DNA of 64,000 nucleotides from Hymenobacter telluris (GCF_017313265.1 NZ_JAFLQZ010000004.1:482037-546036); one strand, 5' to 3'. Positions 53,833 through 62,578 are shown, counted from the first letter of the stretch. Notes: generated from the letters alone by a model not told the origin. A program made the numbers and translations.

Positions 53833-55245
53833 ATGAAAACATCCTGCTCGTTGCTGCTGGCGGCCCTGAGTGCTGCTTTACTGACCGCACCCGCGCAAGC
53901 CCAGATTGGCCGCCGGTTTCCCTCGGAGCGCAAAGTGGTGAAGGACCCCGTAACCGGCACGCCCCTTACCTTCCTAACCAGCACCCCTGCCGGCGACTCC
54001 AAGATTTATCAAACCCATACCCAATGGACTTCTGATGGGCAGTGGCTGATTTTCCGCTCGGGCCGGGTGCCCGGCGAGGCCATGGCGGTAAACGAGAAAA
54101 CCGGCGAGATGGTGCAGGTGACGGAAGGTGGCTACACGGGCATGCTCAACATTGCGCGCAAGTCGATGAAGCTCTACTTCATGCGCAACGCCGACTCGGC
54201 CCCCAAAGACGCCAAACCCACCGACGCGCCCCGCAACGTGCAGATTGTGGAGGTGGACCTTGCGCGGCTTTTCGCCGATAGCAAAGCCGGTAAGCTGCAA
54301 CCAGCCGCCGTGTACCAGCGAGTATGCGGCACACCTCCACCCGAGTTGGGGGCCGGCGGCGACATGGCCCTCGACGCCAACGAAGACGTGGTGTACTTCC
54401 GGGTGGGCAAAGCCGAAGCGGCCAAACATTTAGCCCCCGACACCAAGATTGCCGAATCGTTTGGGCCGCGCAAAATGGGCGCGGGTCCGGCCGGACTGGC
54501 CAGCATGAACATCAAAACTGGCGCCATCAAGCACGTTGTATCAGTGCCGTTCCAGATTGGGCACGTGCAAACCAACCCCTGGGTGCCCGGCGAAATCGTG
54601 TTCTGCTGGGAGACCGGCGGGAAGTCGCCGCAACGGACCTGGACGGTGCTGGCCGATGGCTCTGGGCTGCGCCCGCTCTACCCCGAGGCCGACTACGAAT
54701 GGGTGACGCACGAGGCCGTTATTGCGCCCGATGAAGTGGCCATTGCCATTATGGGGCACCGCAAAGTCAACTTCACCAAGAGCGCCGGCAGCGGCCTGGT
54801 TACGGCCAGCACCGCCCCCGCCACCACCCCCGACCAGGTGAACCCCGGCCAGGAAGTGGGCTGGGGGGAGGCCGGTACCCGCGAAAAGCCCACCGGCCTG
54901 GGCATCGTGAACCTACGCACCCGCGAGATGACTATTGCCGGCCAGACGCCCAGCGGCAGCGGCCTCTGGCACGTACACGGCTCCGCCGATGGCCGCTGGG
55001 TGGTAGGCGACGACTTCTCGCGTAGCGTGTACCTGATTGACCGGCACACCCACGAAATGCTGCTGCTTTCCACCGGCCACAAAACCACCGCCGCCGACCA
55101 CCCACACCCCACCTTCAGCCCCGACGGTACCCGCATCCAGATTCAGTCGGCCATGCTCTCCGCCGACAACCGCGCCATGAACATCTGCATTGTGCCCGTG
55201 CCGGAAGCCTGGCTGAAACGCAAATACCCCGAAAAAGCGAAGTAG
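53833..55245 (+). CDS. Exported oligogalacturonate lyase-like beta-propeller (PL22-like)
   Basis: 470 residues from the ATG at 53833, with a signal peptide ending near PAQAQ. The frame open to 53716 adds nothing. TolB-like propeller repeats (TQWTSDGQWLIFRSG, FSPDGTRIQIQS) carry histidines in the pattern of oligogalacturonate lyases: FQIGHVQTNPWVPGEIVFCW, VTHEAV, WHVHGSADGRW and AADHPHPTFSPDG. PL22 enzymes split di- and trigalacturonates, and the window holds a pectin locus 37 kb away. The best-known members are cytoplasmic, so the export signal is notable. A plain TolB/DPP-like propeller is the alternative. Confidence 0.6.
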   Translation: MKTSCSLLLAALSAALLTAPAQAQIGRRFPSERKVVKDPVTGTPLTFLTSTPAGDSKIYQTHTQWTSDGQWLIFRSGRVPGEAMAVNEKTGEMVQVTEGGYTGMLNIARKSMKLYFMRNADSAPKDAKPTDAPRNVQIVEVDLARLFADSKAGKLQPAAVYQRVCGTPPPELGAGGDMALDANEDVVYFRVGKAEAAKHLAPDTKIAESFGPRKMGAGPAGLASMNIKTGAIKHVVSVPFQIGHVQTNPWVPGEIVFCWETGGKSPQRTWTVLADGSGLRPLYPEADYEWVTHEAVIAPDEVAIAIMGHRKVNFTKSAGSGLVTASTAPATTPDQVNPGQEVGWGEAGTREKPTGLGIVNLRTREMTIAGQTPSGSGLWHVHGSADGRWVVGDDFSRSVYLIDRHTHEMLLLSTGHKTTAADHPHPTFSPDGTRIQIQSAMLSADNRAMNICIVPVPEAWLKRKYPEKAK

Positions 55246-55584
55246 CTCCGCCTTTATCCACTGGCCCCGCCCCGGCTGCCTAGCGTAGTTGGGGCGGCTT
55301 GCTTATATGCCGAGCCGGCTTGCTGGTAGCCTAAGAGACGGGGAGTTAGATATGGTCAGTTGAACAGGAACCTGTGGCTCGGCATTGCGTACCTTTGCGG
55401 GCTCGTACTGCGGCCGCTCCAACTGGGAGTTCAGCGCGCCCCCCTCACCTATCCCACCCTCCATTTCAGATACTCCCACTCTGCCTGCTTGTCGGGCAGC
55501 GGCTTGGCGGCACCTGTTATTGCTCTTTTTCAGTACCTTGCGGCGCTTGTGTTCCTGGCGGAAGTCGGGTTTTCAGTTGATTCC
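55246..55584. other. Intergenic region before the MFS gene
   Basis: About 340 nt. A frame in phase with the MFS gene is open back to 55360 but reads as low-quality sequence. A TACCTTTG -7-like box at 55390-55397 lacks a TTG at the right distance. I see no other feature. Confidence 0.3.
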
Positions 55585-56808
55585 ATGTCCAAGCAGAAGT
55601 ATTTTTTCCTGATCCTGATTCTGGGTAGCCTCACGGCGCTCGGGCCGTTTTCCATTGATATGTATCTGCCGGGCTTTCCGGCCATTGCCAAAGACCTGAA
55701 CACCACGGCGGCGAAAGTGGCGCTTTCCCTATCGAGCTTTTTTATTGGCATTTCGGCGGGGCAGCTGCTGTATGGGCCGCTGCTGGATCGGTTCGGCCGC
55801 AAAAAGCCGCTCTACGCGGGACTGGCGCTGTACATAGCCGCCTCCGCGGGCTGCGCCGCCATTCATACCATCGACGGGCTGATTGCGCTGCGCTTCGTGC
55901 AGGCCGTGGGCAGCTGCGCGGCGGGGGTGGCCTCGGTGGCCATGGTCCGCGACTTGTTTCCAGTGAAAGACAGCGCCAAGGTGTTTGCCTTGCTGATGCT
56001 GGTGGTGGGCCTTTCCCCAATGGTGGCCCCTACGGTAGGCAGCTACTTCACCGAAGCTTTCGGCTGGCCGAGCGTGTTTCTGACCTTGGGCGTGATGGGC
56101 GCCCTTATGCTGGTGGCCTGCGTGCTCTGGCTACCCGATACCTACACCCCCGACACGACTTTGTCGCTCAAGCCGCTCCCGATTCTTACCAATTTCTGGT
56201 CGGTGCTGCGCGAGCCGCAGTTCTATACCTACACGTTTGCGGGCGCAATGGCGTTCTGCGGCCTGTTCGCCTACGTCGCCGATTCGCCGCTGGTGTTCAT
56301 GGATATCTTCAAGGTGAGCACCAAAAACTACGGCTGGATTTTCGCCTTTCTCTCGATTGGGCTTATCGGTTCCAGTCAGGTCAACAGCTACCTGCTGCGC
56401 CGCTTCCAGAGCGAGCAGCTGGTATTTTGGGCCCTGGTGTGCCAGGTACTCACGGCCTTGGTATTTCTGCTGCTCACTGTCAACGGCTGGATCGGGCTCG
56501 GCGGGACCATTGCGCTGCTGTTCGTGTTTCTGTGCTGCCTGGGGTTCAGCAGCCCCAATACCTCGGCCCTGTCGTTGGCGCCGTTTACGCGCAACGCGGG
56601 TAGCGCCTCGGCGCTGCTGGGCGCCATCCGGATGAGCATGGGCGCCCTGGCTTCCATGGGCGTGAGCGTGTTCAGCAACCACACCGCCGTCCCCATGGTG
56701 GCCATCATGACAGTTACTTCGGTGCTGGCCCTGCTGATTCTGGTGCTGGGCCGCCAGACCATTCGGGTGCAGGTGGCCGTTTCGGATATGCTGGAGCCGG
56801 TGCACTAG
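55585..56808 (+). CDS. Bcr/CflA-type multidrug efflux MFS transporter
   Basis: 407 residues from the ATG at 55585 (MSKQKYFFLILILGSLTALG). Twelve membrane helices. DHA1 motifs: GPFSIDMYLPGFPAIA in TM1 (typical of Bcr/CflA), LYGPLLDRFGRKKPL (motif A), RFVQAVGSCAAGVASVAMVRDLF (motif B) and PMVAPTVGSYF (motif C). A proton-driven exporter of drugs or metabolites such as sulfonamides or bicyclomycin in relatives; the substrate is unknown here. Confidence 0.92.
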   Translation: MSKQKYFFLILILGSLTALGPFSIDMYLPGFPAIAKDLNTTAAKVALSLSSFFIGISAGQLLYGPLLDRFGRKKPLYAGLALYIAASAGCAAIHTIDGLIALRFVQAVGSCAAGVASVAMVRDLFPVKDSAKVFALLMLVVGLSPMVAPTVGSYFTEAFGWPSVFLTLGVMGALMLVACVLWLPDTYTPDTTLSLKPLPILTNFWSVLREPQFYTYTFAGAMAFCGLFAYVADSPLVFMDIFKVSTKNYGWIFAFLSIGLIGSSQVNSYLLRRFQSEQLVFWALVCQVLTALVFLLLTVNGWIGLGGTIALLFVFLCCLGFSSPNTSALSLAPFTRNAGSASALLGAIRMSMGALASMGVSVFSNHTAVPMVAIMTVTSVLALLILVLGRQTIRVQVAVSDMLEPVH

Positions 56809-56827
56809 CCCGTAACCAACGAAGGGG

Positions 56828-56906
56828 GTAGCGCGAAGCCTTGGCTTCGCGTTTGGTTCTGCTAGTCTGTTCTCTTGTCCGACGCGAAGCCAAGGCTTTG
56901 CGCTAC
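56828..56906. repeat. Inverted repeat, GTAGCGCGAAGC family
   Basis: 24-bp arms 56828-56851 and 56883-56906 with one mismatch and a 31-nt loop. The same family as 1468-1564. Lies between the codirectional MFS and DUF1080 genes. Confidence 0.8.
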
Positions 56907-56966
56907 TCTTGGGTGGCGTGGCAGGTTGAAATCAGTAGCTTTGGTTTCCTACCTACCCTACTACGT

Positions 56967-57848
56967 ATGAGAACCGCTACTATCCTGGCGCTGGCCACCA
57001 CGCTGCTATTCACCTCTACCGCCTCCAAAGCGCCCGACGGCTGGGAGCCGCTGCTCGATAAGAAGCTGAGCAAGTGGCGCAACTACGAAAGCTACCGCCA
57101 CCAAAACGGCTACAAAGGCCAGCAACCCACCGACGCCCAGGGCAAGCCGCTAGCCCCCATCGGCTACGACAAAAACGAAGCGAATGTATTCTCGGTGGTG
57201 ATGCAGGAGGGTGAGCCGGTGCTGCGCATCAGCGGCGAGATATACGGCTGCGTGTTCACCAAGCAAGACTACAGCAATTACCGCCTCAAGCTGAAAGTGA
57301 AGTGGGGCTCCAAAAAGTGGATACCCCGCCTCAACGAGCCCCTCGACAGCGGCATCCTCTACAACAGCCAGGGCGAAGCCGGAGTGGACTATTGGCGCAG
57401 CTGGATGCTCAGCCAGGAATTCCAGGTGTCGGAATACGCCGCCGGCAACGCCATGGGTGACTTCTGGTGCATCGCCAATTCCTCGGCCGACATCCGGGCC
57501 ACGAAAGCGCCGGGGCAAGCGGCTTTCAAGTACGACCCCAAGGCCGCCCCCGTGAAAATGGGCAACGGCGGCGCTAACTTCTGCCAGGCCGCCGCCAACT
57601 ACGAAGTCCCCAACGGCCAATGGAACGAGCTGGAGCTGATTAACGTCAACGGCAAAAGCGTGCACATCGTGAACGGCCACGTGGTACTGGCCGTAGACAA
57701 CTCGCGCTACGTGGCCAACGGGCAGCCCCAGCCCCTCACGCACGGCAAAATCCAGCTGCAAAGCGAAGCCGCTGAAGTATTCTACAAAAGCATCTTAATC
57801 AAGCCCCTCGACAGTATGCCAACCGAATACGCCCAGTATTTCCAGTAG
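56967..57848 (+). CDS. DUF1080 (3-keto-disaccharide hydrolase-like) exported protein
   Basis: 293 residues from the ATG at 56967; the open frame to 56841 crosses the repeat. Signal peptide (MRTATILALATTLLFTSTAS). Core jelly-roll: GWEPLLDKKLSKWRNYES, YSNYRLKLKVKWG, DSGILYNSQGE, EFQVSEY, WNELELINVNGKSVHIVNGH and GKIQLQSEAAEVFYKSI. DUF1080 proteins are abundant in Bacteroidota and include 3-keto-glycoside hydrolases; the substrate is undetermined. No 3-dehydrogenase partner lies nearby. Confidence 0.88.
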   Translation: MRTATILALATTLLFTSTASKAPDGWEPLLDKKLSKWRNYESYRHQNGYKGQQPTDAQGKPLAPIGYDKNEANVFSVVMQEGEPVLRISGEIYGCVFTKQDYSNYRLKLKVKWGSKKWIPRLNEPLDSGILYNSQGEAGVDYWRSWMLSQEFQVSEYAAGNAMGDFWCIANSSADIRATKAPGQAAFKYDPKAAPVKMGNGGANFCQAAANYEVPNGQWNELELINVNGKSVHIVNGHVVLAVDNSRYVANGQPQPLTHGKIQLQSEAAEVFYKSILIKPLDSMPTEYAQYFQ

Positions 57849-57864
57849 AACCCAAAACCAGAAC

Positions 57865-58010
57865 GATGTAGAGACGCGACACTTCGCGTCTCGGCGTTGC
57901 TGATGTTGTTTAACCCATCATGCTGAGCGCAGTCGAAGCATCTCGCGTGCTGATGCATGATTACTATTGCAACGTCAGCACGCGAGATGCTTCGGCAAGC
58001 TCAGCATGAC
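57865..58010. repeat. Two repeat families side by side (GTAGAGACGC and GTCATGCTGAGC)
   Basis: First a half element with a hairpin GAGACGCGA/TCGCGTCTC (57871-57892). Then a pair of GTCATGCTGAGC units facing each other (57918-57953 and 57975-58009). The left unit is GCGCAGTC-type and the right one TTGCC-type, so the arms mismatch in the centre. Between convergent DUF1080 and LRR-kinase genes. Confidence 0.75.
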
Positions 58011-58049
58011 GTTCTTCTTACTCGCTATTAACAAAACCCAAAGCGGGCG

Positions 58050-59372
58050 TTATTGCAAGCCGGCCAACACCTGTTGAATCTCAAAGAACAAGGGCCGCTT
58101 CACTACTTCTGGCTGTTCGCATTGCTGCTGCAAGTGGCGGAGGGCCTGCACCGTGGCGGAAGTGGCGGGTGCGGCGCAGTGCATCAGCAAATCGTCGAGC
58201 AGGCAGGCAAAGGCCCGCGCTTCCAGGCGTTGCAGGGCCAGGGCAGTTTTGGGCTCGTTGGGGTTGAAGAAGCAGGCCGCCCCGAAGTCGCCGAGCAGGC
58301 ACTCGCCGGTGCTGGTGTAGAGGATGTTGTGGGCGTACAGGTCGCCGTGCATGATGCGGTGGGCGTGCAGGTGCTGCGCCACGCTGGCCATGCTGCGGGC
58401 AATGCGCAGCACCACATCCAGCGAGAAACTGGTGGTGGCGGCGTACACGTCGCGGGTGCAGGAGGCCAGGCTGGGCGGGCCGGCGAGGTTGCCGAATTCC
58501 GGCGCTATCAAGTCCAGCACCAAGCCTTCCACTCCGGTTGGATGCCCGCTAATGCGGCCTTCCACCCCAATCAGGTTGGGGTGCTGACCGGCGCTGAGGC
58601 AAGCAGCCATTTCGCTGGCGGGTAGTCCGTCGCTGGTGCGGGCGCCTTTGAACAGCTTCACGGCCACCGGCAGCGCGGGGGCGTTGGGTTGCTGCCACTG
58701 CGCCCGGTAAATCACGCCCGAGGCGCCTTCGCCCAGCTGCTGCTGCATGGTTAGCTGGTCCCAGGCAATGCGGCGGGCGGGCGTAGCCGCCACGGCCGCT
58801 GCTTCGGCGGGGTCACTGAACGGGTTGCCGGCATACGCCAGCCACGCCAGCCGCGGCATAGTCAGCAGCCACTGGGGTAGCTCCTGGAGCTGGTTGTCGG
58901 CAATGCGCAGCAGCTCCAGCTTGGTGCAGTTGGCCAGGGTTTCGGGCAGGTGGCGGAGCTGGTTGCCGGCCAGCATCAGCTTCTGCATCTCGGTGCAATT
59001 GCCCAGCTCGGCGGGCACTTCACTCAGCTGGTTGTCGGTGAGAATCAGCCAGCGGAGCTTCGGCGACAGTGCGGCGGCGGGCAGCGTGTGAATCTGGTTG
59101 GCCTTCAAACCGACCATGCTCAGCTGTTGGCACTCACCCAGCACCTCAGGCACGGCAGTAAACTGGTTGTCGGAGCAGAACAACACGCGCAGCTTGTGCA
59201 GCCGGGGCAAATCGGCGGGCAAGGCGGAAAGCGCGTTACCCGACAGATTGAGGACTTCCAGCGAATCGGCCAAGTCGAAGATTTCCGTAGGAAACTCGGT
59301 CAGGCCGCAGGATAAATCGAGGCGTTGGATGCCGGCCAGCTGCCCGGCGCGGAGTTGTTCAAGCGTGTGCAT
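58050..59372 (-). CDS. Leucine-rich-repeat protein kinase fusion
   Basis: 440 residues. N-terminal LRRs (about 15-195), eight or so units of 23 residues such as LEVLNLSGNALSALPADLPR and LRWLILTDNQLSEVPAELGN. Then a Ser/Thr-type kinase fold: QLGEGASGVIYRAQW (P-loop), VAVKLFKGA (Lys), HGDLYAHNILY (catalytic loop) and GDFGAACFF (DFG). The loop is HGDxxxxN instead of HRDxKxxN, so the R and K are missing; activity is likely but altered. No signal peptide or membrane span, so cytoplasmic. A TACCTTTG box (59384-59377) lies 4 nt before the ATG, implying a leaderless mRNA. Confidence 0.88.
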   Translation of the reverse strand: MHTLEQLRAGQLAGIQRLDLSCGLTEFPTEIFDLADSLEVLNLSGNALSALPADLPRLHKLRVLFCSDNQFTAVPEVLGECQQLSMVGLKANQIHTLPAAALSPKLRWLILTDNQLSEVPAELGNCTEMQKLMLAGNQLRHLPETLANCTKLELLRIADNQLQELPQWLLTMPRLAWLAYAGNPFSDPAEAAAVAATPARRIAWDQLTMQQQLGEGASGVIYRAQWQQPNAPALPVAVKLFKGARTSDGLPASEMAACLSAGQHPNLIGVEGRISGHPTGVEGLVLDLIAPEFGNLAGPPSLASCTRDVYAATTSFSLDVVLRIARSMASVAQHLHAHRIMHGDLYAHNILYTSTGECLLGDFGAACFFNPNEPKTALALQRLEARAFACLLDDLLMHCAAPATSATVQALRHLQQQCEQPEVVKRPLFFEIQQVLAGLQ

Positions 59373-59485
59373 GCGGCAAAGGTAGGCGCAGCAACAACGG
59401 GAGTCGAAAATGGCAGACCTTATCTTCAGGAAGCCGCATCAATTATACATTCGCTTTTTCCTTCGCACCTCCTTATCTATAAAGC

Positions 59486-60052
59486 ATGAACTATAATTTC
59501 TACGCCAGCCAAGACGACAAACTTGCTCTCCTTCAATACTTGTTTAATGAGACTGATCTACACTTATATGATTCATACTCAGCTTATGGAGAGGAAGTGT
59601 CCGAGTATTCTTGTCTTGAAGAAATTACCAGCAAGTTCGATTTAGATAGTGGCAGCCAATCTGCTGTCATGTTCCAACTTTGGTCTCCGTTGTTTTCAGG
59701 TGCTATTCACTGCGAAAGAATAAACCTTGATCCTGATTACTGCCAAGGGCATACTTTCCGCTACCGAACCAGCGGAAGAGGGTTGATCCAATTATATCTC
59801 GGCGGTAGAAACAGCCAAGGGTTACACTATTCACACCTTGGACACTACAGTGAAAAAGGAGCAGCAGCCTGGGAGTCTGTTAGCCCCAGCCTAGGCAGGA
59901 CGAGTCTGTGGAACTGGCAAGTCATAAACTCTACCTCCCGTAAACTCAAATACCTGCTTCATAACAAGTGGGCCGTAGAGAAACGCGGGAGCATAGGTAT
60001 CCTTCCGGGTGCTGCTGCACTTGAACAACAGGGGGTGTTGCTGAAACTATGA
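59486..60052 (+). CDS. Orphan protein of unknown function, AT-richer than neighbours
   Basis: 188 residues (MNYNFYASQDDKLALLQYLF). It resembles a widespread but unnamed family with a conserved ETDLHLYDSYSAYGEEVSEY opening and CERINLDPDYCQGHTFRYRT and GLIQLYLGG motifs, often seen as lone accessory genes. I cannot assign a function. Base composition is clearly lower in GC than the flanking genes, and codon choice differs (TTA, ATA, AGA appear), suggesting recent transfer. No signal peptide. Polymorphic-toxin immunity is a guess only. Confidence 0.75.
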   Translation: MNYNFYASQDDKLALLQYLFNETDLHLYDSYSAYGEEVSEYSCLEEITSKFDLDSGSQSAVMFQLWSPLFSGAIHCERINLDPDYCQGHTFRYRTSGRGLIQLYLGGRNSQGLHYSHLGHYSEKGAAAWESVSPSLGRTSLWNWQVINSTSRKLKYLLHNKWAVEKRGSIGILPGAAALEQQGVLLKL

Positions 60053-60127
60053 AGAATCAGCTATAACCCAAGCAAACCATCTTGGCTGTTATCTTCATGT
60101 TTGCATTTGTCTTATTTTCCTTTGTGC

Positions 60128-62362
60128 ATGGCTTACTTCTCTCCTGCTGCTGGCCGAACGTTTCTGGCCTCCACTCTGCTCACGCTTAGCTTCACTGCCT
60201 ACATGAATCCCACGTCCAGCCTGGCCCAGGCGGCCCCTGGCACCACTATACCAACTCCCGCCAATCCCCTCCTTGCCCCTTGGGCCGGCCCGTACGGCGG
60301 CTTTCCGGCTTTCGACAAGGTGCAGGTCAACCAGTTCAAGCCGGCTCTGGAAGCGGCTATGGCGGAGAACCTGAAGGAAATCCAAACCATTGCCAGTAAC
60401 CCCCAGCCGGCCACGTTCGAGAATACTATTGCCGCCCTGGAGCGGGCCGGCAACACGCTGGAGCAGGTGCAAACGGTGTACGGCATCTGGTCGGGTTCTT
60501 TGAGCAGCCCCGAAATGCAGGCCATCCAGCGCGAAATGGCCCCGCGCATGGCCGCTTTCGGCGACCAGATAACGCAGAACACCGCCCTATTTAAGCGCAT
60601 CGAAACGGTGTACAACTCGCCCGACAAGCAGAAGCTGACGCCCGAGCAGCAGCGCCTCACCTATGTGCGCTACAACGCCTTTGTGCGGGCTGGGGCCAAG
60701 CTCGATGCCACCGCCAAAAAGCGCCTCTCGGCCATCAACCAGCAGCTGGCGGGCCTGTTCACCAAGTTCAGCCAGAACGTGCTAGCCGACGAAACCGACT
60801 CGGTGCTGGTGCTGAAAACGCCTGCTGACCTTGGCGGCTTATCGGCGGGCCTGCGCGACGATGCGGCCAGCGCGGCTACCACCCGCAAGATTACGGCGCC
60901 CGGCGTCATCACCAACACCCGCTCGTCGGTGGAGCCGTTCCTGACCTACTCCGACCAGCGCAAGCTGCGCGAGAAGGCCTGGCGCATGTTCTACAACCGC
61001 GGCGACAACGGCGGCGCCCACGACAACAACGCCCTCATCACCGAGATTCTGCAACTGCGCGCCGAGCGGGCCAAGCTGCTGGGCTATAAAACCCACGCCC
61101 ACCTGCGCCTCGACAACACCATGGCCAAAACGCCCGAAGCCGCCATGCAGCTCATGGAACAGGTGTGGGCGCCAGCCGTGGCCCGCGTGAAAGAGGAAGT
61201 GGCCGATATGCAGGCCCTGGCTAAAAAGGAAGGTGCCCCCGCCGACTTCAAAATCGAGCCCTGGGACTACCGCTACTACGCCGAGAAAGTGCGCAAAGCC
61301 CGCTACGACCTCGACCAGAACGAGGTACAGCAGTATTTGCAACTCGATAAGATGCGCGAAGGCATGTTCTGGGTGGCCGGCGAGCTGTTCAACTTCACCT
61401 TCGTGCCCGTTACTGATGTGCCTGTGTACCACCCCGATGTGAAGGTGTGGGAGGTGAAAGACAAAACCAGCGGCAAGCACGTGGGTTTGTGGTACTTCGA
61501 CCCGTACGCGCGGCCCGGCAAACGCTCCGGCGCCTGGATGAACGCCTACCGCAACCAAGAACGCATGGGCGGCAAGGAAGTCACGACCATCGTATCCAAC
61601 AACTCCAACTTCGTGAAAGGCAAGGACGGCGCGCCCACCCTCATTTCCTGGACCGACGCCACCACCCTGTTCCACGAGTTCGGCCACGCCCTGCACGGCC
61701 TATCCTCCAACGTGACGTACCCCACCCTCTCGGGTACCAGCGTGGTGCGCGACTACGTGGAGTTCCCGTCGCAGGTGCTGGAAAACTGGCTGCCCACGCC
61801 GCAGGTGTTGCAGCGCTTTGCCTTGCACTACCAAACCGGCAAGCCTATTCCGCAGGCCCTCGTCGACCGTATCGAGAAGGCCTCCACCTTCAACCAGGGC
61901 TTCGAAACCACCGAGTTTCTGGCCAGTGCCCTCATTGATATGAAGCTGCACCTGGCCGGCGACCAGAAGATTGATGCCGACCAGTTCGAGCGCGAAACCC
62001 TGGCCCAACTAGGAATGCCCCGTGAGATTGTGATGCGCCACCGCACGCCGCAGTTCAGCCACGTTTTCTCGTCCGATGGCTACTCGGCTGGCTACTACAG
62101 CTACCTGTGGTCGGTGGTGCTGGCCTCCGATGCGTACGGCGCCTTCACCGAAGCCGGCGGACCCTACGACAAAGCCGTGGGCCAGCGCCTAACCAAGTAC
62201 ATCTTCTCGGTCGGCAACACCGTGGACCCCGCCGACGCTTACCGCAGCTTCCGCGGCCGCGACCCAAAAATTGACGCGCTGATGCGCGAACGGGGCTTCC
62301 CAATGGCTGGGTCAAAGGCAGCCAAACCGCCAGTTAAGAAACCCGCCGGCAAGAAAAGCTAA
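60128..62362 (+). CDS. M3-family zinc metallopeptidase (Dcp/oligopeptidase A-like), exported
   Basis: 744 residues from the ATG at 60128, with a hydrophobic export segment (FLASTLLTLSFTAYMNPTSS). Thimet-type helical body and the zinc site LFHEFGHALHGLSS (HExxH plus a downstream Glu in the VRDYVEFPSQ region). Other M3 marks: WYFDPYARPGKRSGAWMN, FSSDGYSAGYYSYLWSVVLA and the C-terminal DPADAYRSFRGRDPKIDALM. Peptidyl-dipeptidase or oligopeptidase acting on short peptides in the periplasm. The lysine-rich tail (KPPVKKPAGKKS) is unusual. Confidence 0.93.
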   Translation: MAYFSPAAGRTFLASTLLTLSFTAYMNPTSSLAQAAPGTTIPTPANPLLAPWAGPYGGFPAFDKVQVNQFKPALEAAMAENLKEIQTIASNPQPATFENTIAALERAGNTLEQVQTVYGIWSGSLSSPEMQAIQREMAPRMAAFGDQITQNTALFKRIETVYNSPDKQKLTPEQQRLTYVRYNAFVRAGAKLDATAKKRLSAINQQLAGLFTKFSQNVLADETDSVLVLKTPADLGGLSAGLRDDAASAATTRKITAPGVITNTRSSVEPFLTYSDQRKLREKAWRMFYNRGDNGGAHDNNALITEILQLRAERAKLLGYKTHAHLRLDNTMAKTPEAAMQLMEQVWAPAVARVKEEVADMQALAKKEGAPADFKIEPWDYRYYAEKVRKARYDLDQNEVQQYLQLDKMREGMFWVAGELFNFTFVPVTDVPVYHPDVKVWEVKDKTSGKHVGLWYFDPYARPGKRSGAWMNAYRNQERMGGKEVTTIVSNNSNFVKGKDGAPTLISWTDATTLFHEFGHALHGLSSNVTYPTLSGTSVVRDYVEFPSQVLENWLPTPQVLQRFALHYQTGKPIPQALVDRIEKASTFNQGFETTEFLASALIDMKLHLAGDQKIDADQFERETLAQLGMPREIVMRHRTPQFSHVFSSDGYSAGYYSYLWSVVLASDAYGAFTEAGGPYDKAVGQRLTKYIFSVGNTVDPADAYRSFRGRDPKIDALMRERGFPMAGSKAAKPPVKKPAGKKS

Positions 62363-62397
62363 GCGCTACATTTCAGGTATCGTGCTACCTAAAAAAC

Positions 62398-62432
62398 AAA
62401 AGCAGCCTCGGATACCGAGGCTGCTTTTGTTT
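62398..62432 (+). terminator. Intrinsic terminator after the M3 peptidase gene
   Basis: 14-bp stem AAAAGCAGCCTCGG (62398-62411) with CCGAGGCTGCTTTT (62415-62428), 3-nt loop. The T/A-rich ends let it work in both directions for the convergent HAD gene. Confidence 0.85.
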
Positions 62433-62453
62433 ACAGCGTATTTGATGGAACGA

Positions 62454-62557
62454 TGTAGAGACGCGACACTTCGCGTCTCGTCGTTGCTGAGGTTGTTTAG
62501 TTAGCCTGCTAAACCTAACGGCGCGGACTACGAGACGCGAAGTGTCGCGTCTCTACA
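62454..62557. repeat. Perfect 28-bp inverted repeat, GTAGAGACGC family
   Basis: Arms 62454-62481 and 62530-62557 match exactly (TGTAGAGACGCGACACTTCG...), 48-nt spacer. Each arm has its own internal hairpin GAGACGCGA/TCGCGTCTC. Same arm as the half element at 57868 and related to 385-466. Between convergent genes. Confidence 0.88.
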
Positions 62558-62578
62558 GCGTTCTTGTGCAGCATACTC

